From the NCBI GenBank assembly GCA_937877675.1, contig CALEIS010000090.1, positions 1 through 33,597 on the forward strand: a DNA stretch of 33,597 nucleotides, read 5' to 3'. The notes below the pieces were generated by a model. It searched no databases. It was not told where the DNA came from and worked only from the letters and a program-made list of their open reading frames with translations. The position numbers were made by a program, and so were the translations under genes. This stretch comes from an uncultured Clostridia bacterium. Its GTDB lineage: Bacteria > Bacillota > Clostridia > Oscillospirales > Acutalibacteraceae. The first letter of the stretch is position 1. Each line of letters starts with the position of its first letter. Positions 33,188 to 33,597 of the stretch are shown here, piece by piece.

Positions 33188-33597
33188 TTAGATTAATTCA
33201 TATTTCTTGAGAATAGACTCAAGTTTTGCAGTTTTTGCATCTTCCATCTCGCAAAGTGGCATACGAAGAGGACCAACATCAAAGCCCATCATTCTCATAG
33301 CAACTTTAACTGGAATTGGATTAACATCCATAAACATTGCATTGATAAGCTCAAGATATTTAAGCTGAAGTTCAGCACTTTCTTTAACTTTACCTTCAAG
33401 ATAAAGACTAGGAATATCGTGTGCAAGTTTAGGACAGATATTTGAAAGAACAGAAATTACACCTTTACCACCAAGTGACATAAGAGGTACTATCTGGTCA
33501 TCATTACCTGAGTAAACGTCAAGTTTGTCACCACAAAGAGCTATTGTTTCAGCAATCTGTGAAATATTACCACTTGCTTCTTTTGTAGCAATAATAT
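33188..33597 (-). CDS. dapA: 4-hydroxy-tetrahydrodipicolinate synthase, C-terminal part, cut by window end
   Basis: The last 135 or so residues of DapA, which condenses pyruvate with aspartate semialdehyde. The frame stays open past the right edge, so the ATG at 33481 is internal and not the start. The Schiff-base lysine is visible just inside the window in IIATKEASGN. Next come YSGNDDQIVPLMSLGGKGVI, the usual GND motif and glycine loop, then VNPIPVKVAMRMMGFDVGPLRMPL near the C-terminus. The other half of the enzyme and its promoter lie to the right. The stop lies 22 bases before dapB. Confidence 0.95.
   Translation of the reverse strand, partial: IIATKEASGNISQIAETIALCGDKLDVYSGNDDQIVPLMSLGGKGVISVLSNICPKLAHDIPSLYLEGKVKESAELQLKYLELINAMFMDVNPIPVKVAMRMMGFDVGPLRMPLCEMEDAKTAKLESILKKYELI

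Noticed and set aside
33188..33481. A 97-residue complete gene starting at the ATG at 33481
   Set aside because: The same frame stays open to the right edge and encodes the DapA active-site lysine region, so the ATG is internal to dapA.
1..33597. CRISPR arrays, transposons, prophage genes, tRNA or rRNA
   Set aside because: Reading the intergenic regions showed no regularly spaced repeats, transposase-like frames, tRNA cloverleaf or rRNA sequence; nearly all space is taken by core genes.

Overview
This is a low-GC (roughly one third G+C), gene-dense stretch of chromosome from an endospore-forming Firmicute, most likely class Clostridia and perhaps near the Ruminococcaceae/Oscillospiraceae. 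The evidence is a complete spoIIIAA-AH operon, a SpoIIIE/FtsK translocase beside a TepA-type ClpP-fold protein, a CwlD-type cortex amidase, a tyrosyl T-box leader and AGGAGG-type ribosome binding sites. I see no insertion sequence, prophage, CRISPR array, rRNA or tRNA. Almost everything is core genome, so the less ordinary content lies in leaders, intergenic regions and a few poorly characterised passengers.

Layout. Positions 1-232 are a divergent promoter region, with a possible gene start running leftward off the edge. Positions 233-7144 hold a tight operon: tepA, uppP, spoIIIE/ftsK, a YgiQ-type radical SAM gene and a membrane-anchored ComEC-like metallo-beta-lactamase-fold gene. Positions 7159-9078 are rpsB-tsf, with a strong promoter, a structured leader, an intergenic hairpin and a strong terminator. 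Positions 9108-12208 are cwlD, radA, an uncharacterised 251-residue protein and a 62-residue membrane peptide. Positions 12228-13360 are a FlaR-like P-loop kinase and an HD-domain protein, ending at a bidirectional terminator shared with yfhO (13366-16152, minus strand).

Positions 16223-20936 are the eight-gene spoIIIA operon behind a sigma-E-like promoter. Positions 20943-30345 are one long operon: nusB, a TsaD paralogue, xseA, xseB, ispA, dxs, tlyA, nadK, argR, recN. It starts with a leader that can form mutually exclusive hairpins. Positions 30342-31927 are T-box-controlled tyrS. On the minus strand at 31948-33597 are dapA (cut by the window end), dapB and a tandem-ACT protein.

How the genes fit together. 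SpoIIIE, SpoIIIA and CwlD serve chromosome translocation, mother cell-forespore communication and cortex remodelling during sporulation. UppP, IspA and Dxs serve isoprenoid and undecaprenyl carrier supply, and YfhO is a lipid-linked glycosylation candidate. RadA, RecN and XseAB serve DNA repair. RpsB, Tsf, TyrS, NusB and TlyA serve translation and ribosome production. DapA and DapB make lysine and diaminopimelate precursors. The best candidates for new biology are cis-regulatory: the nusB leader, the tepA leader whose hairpin would cover the ribosome binding site, and the rpsB leader. The radA-linked unknown pair and the TsaD paralogue inside the nusB-xseA cluster come next.
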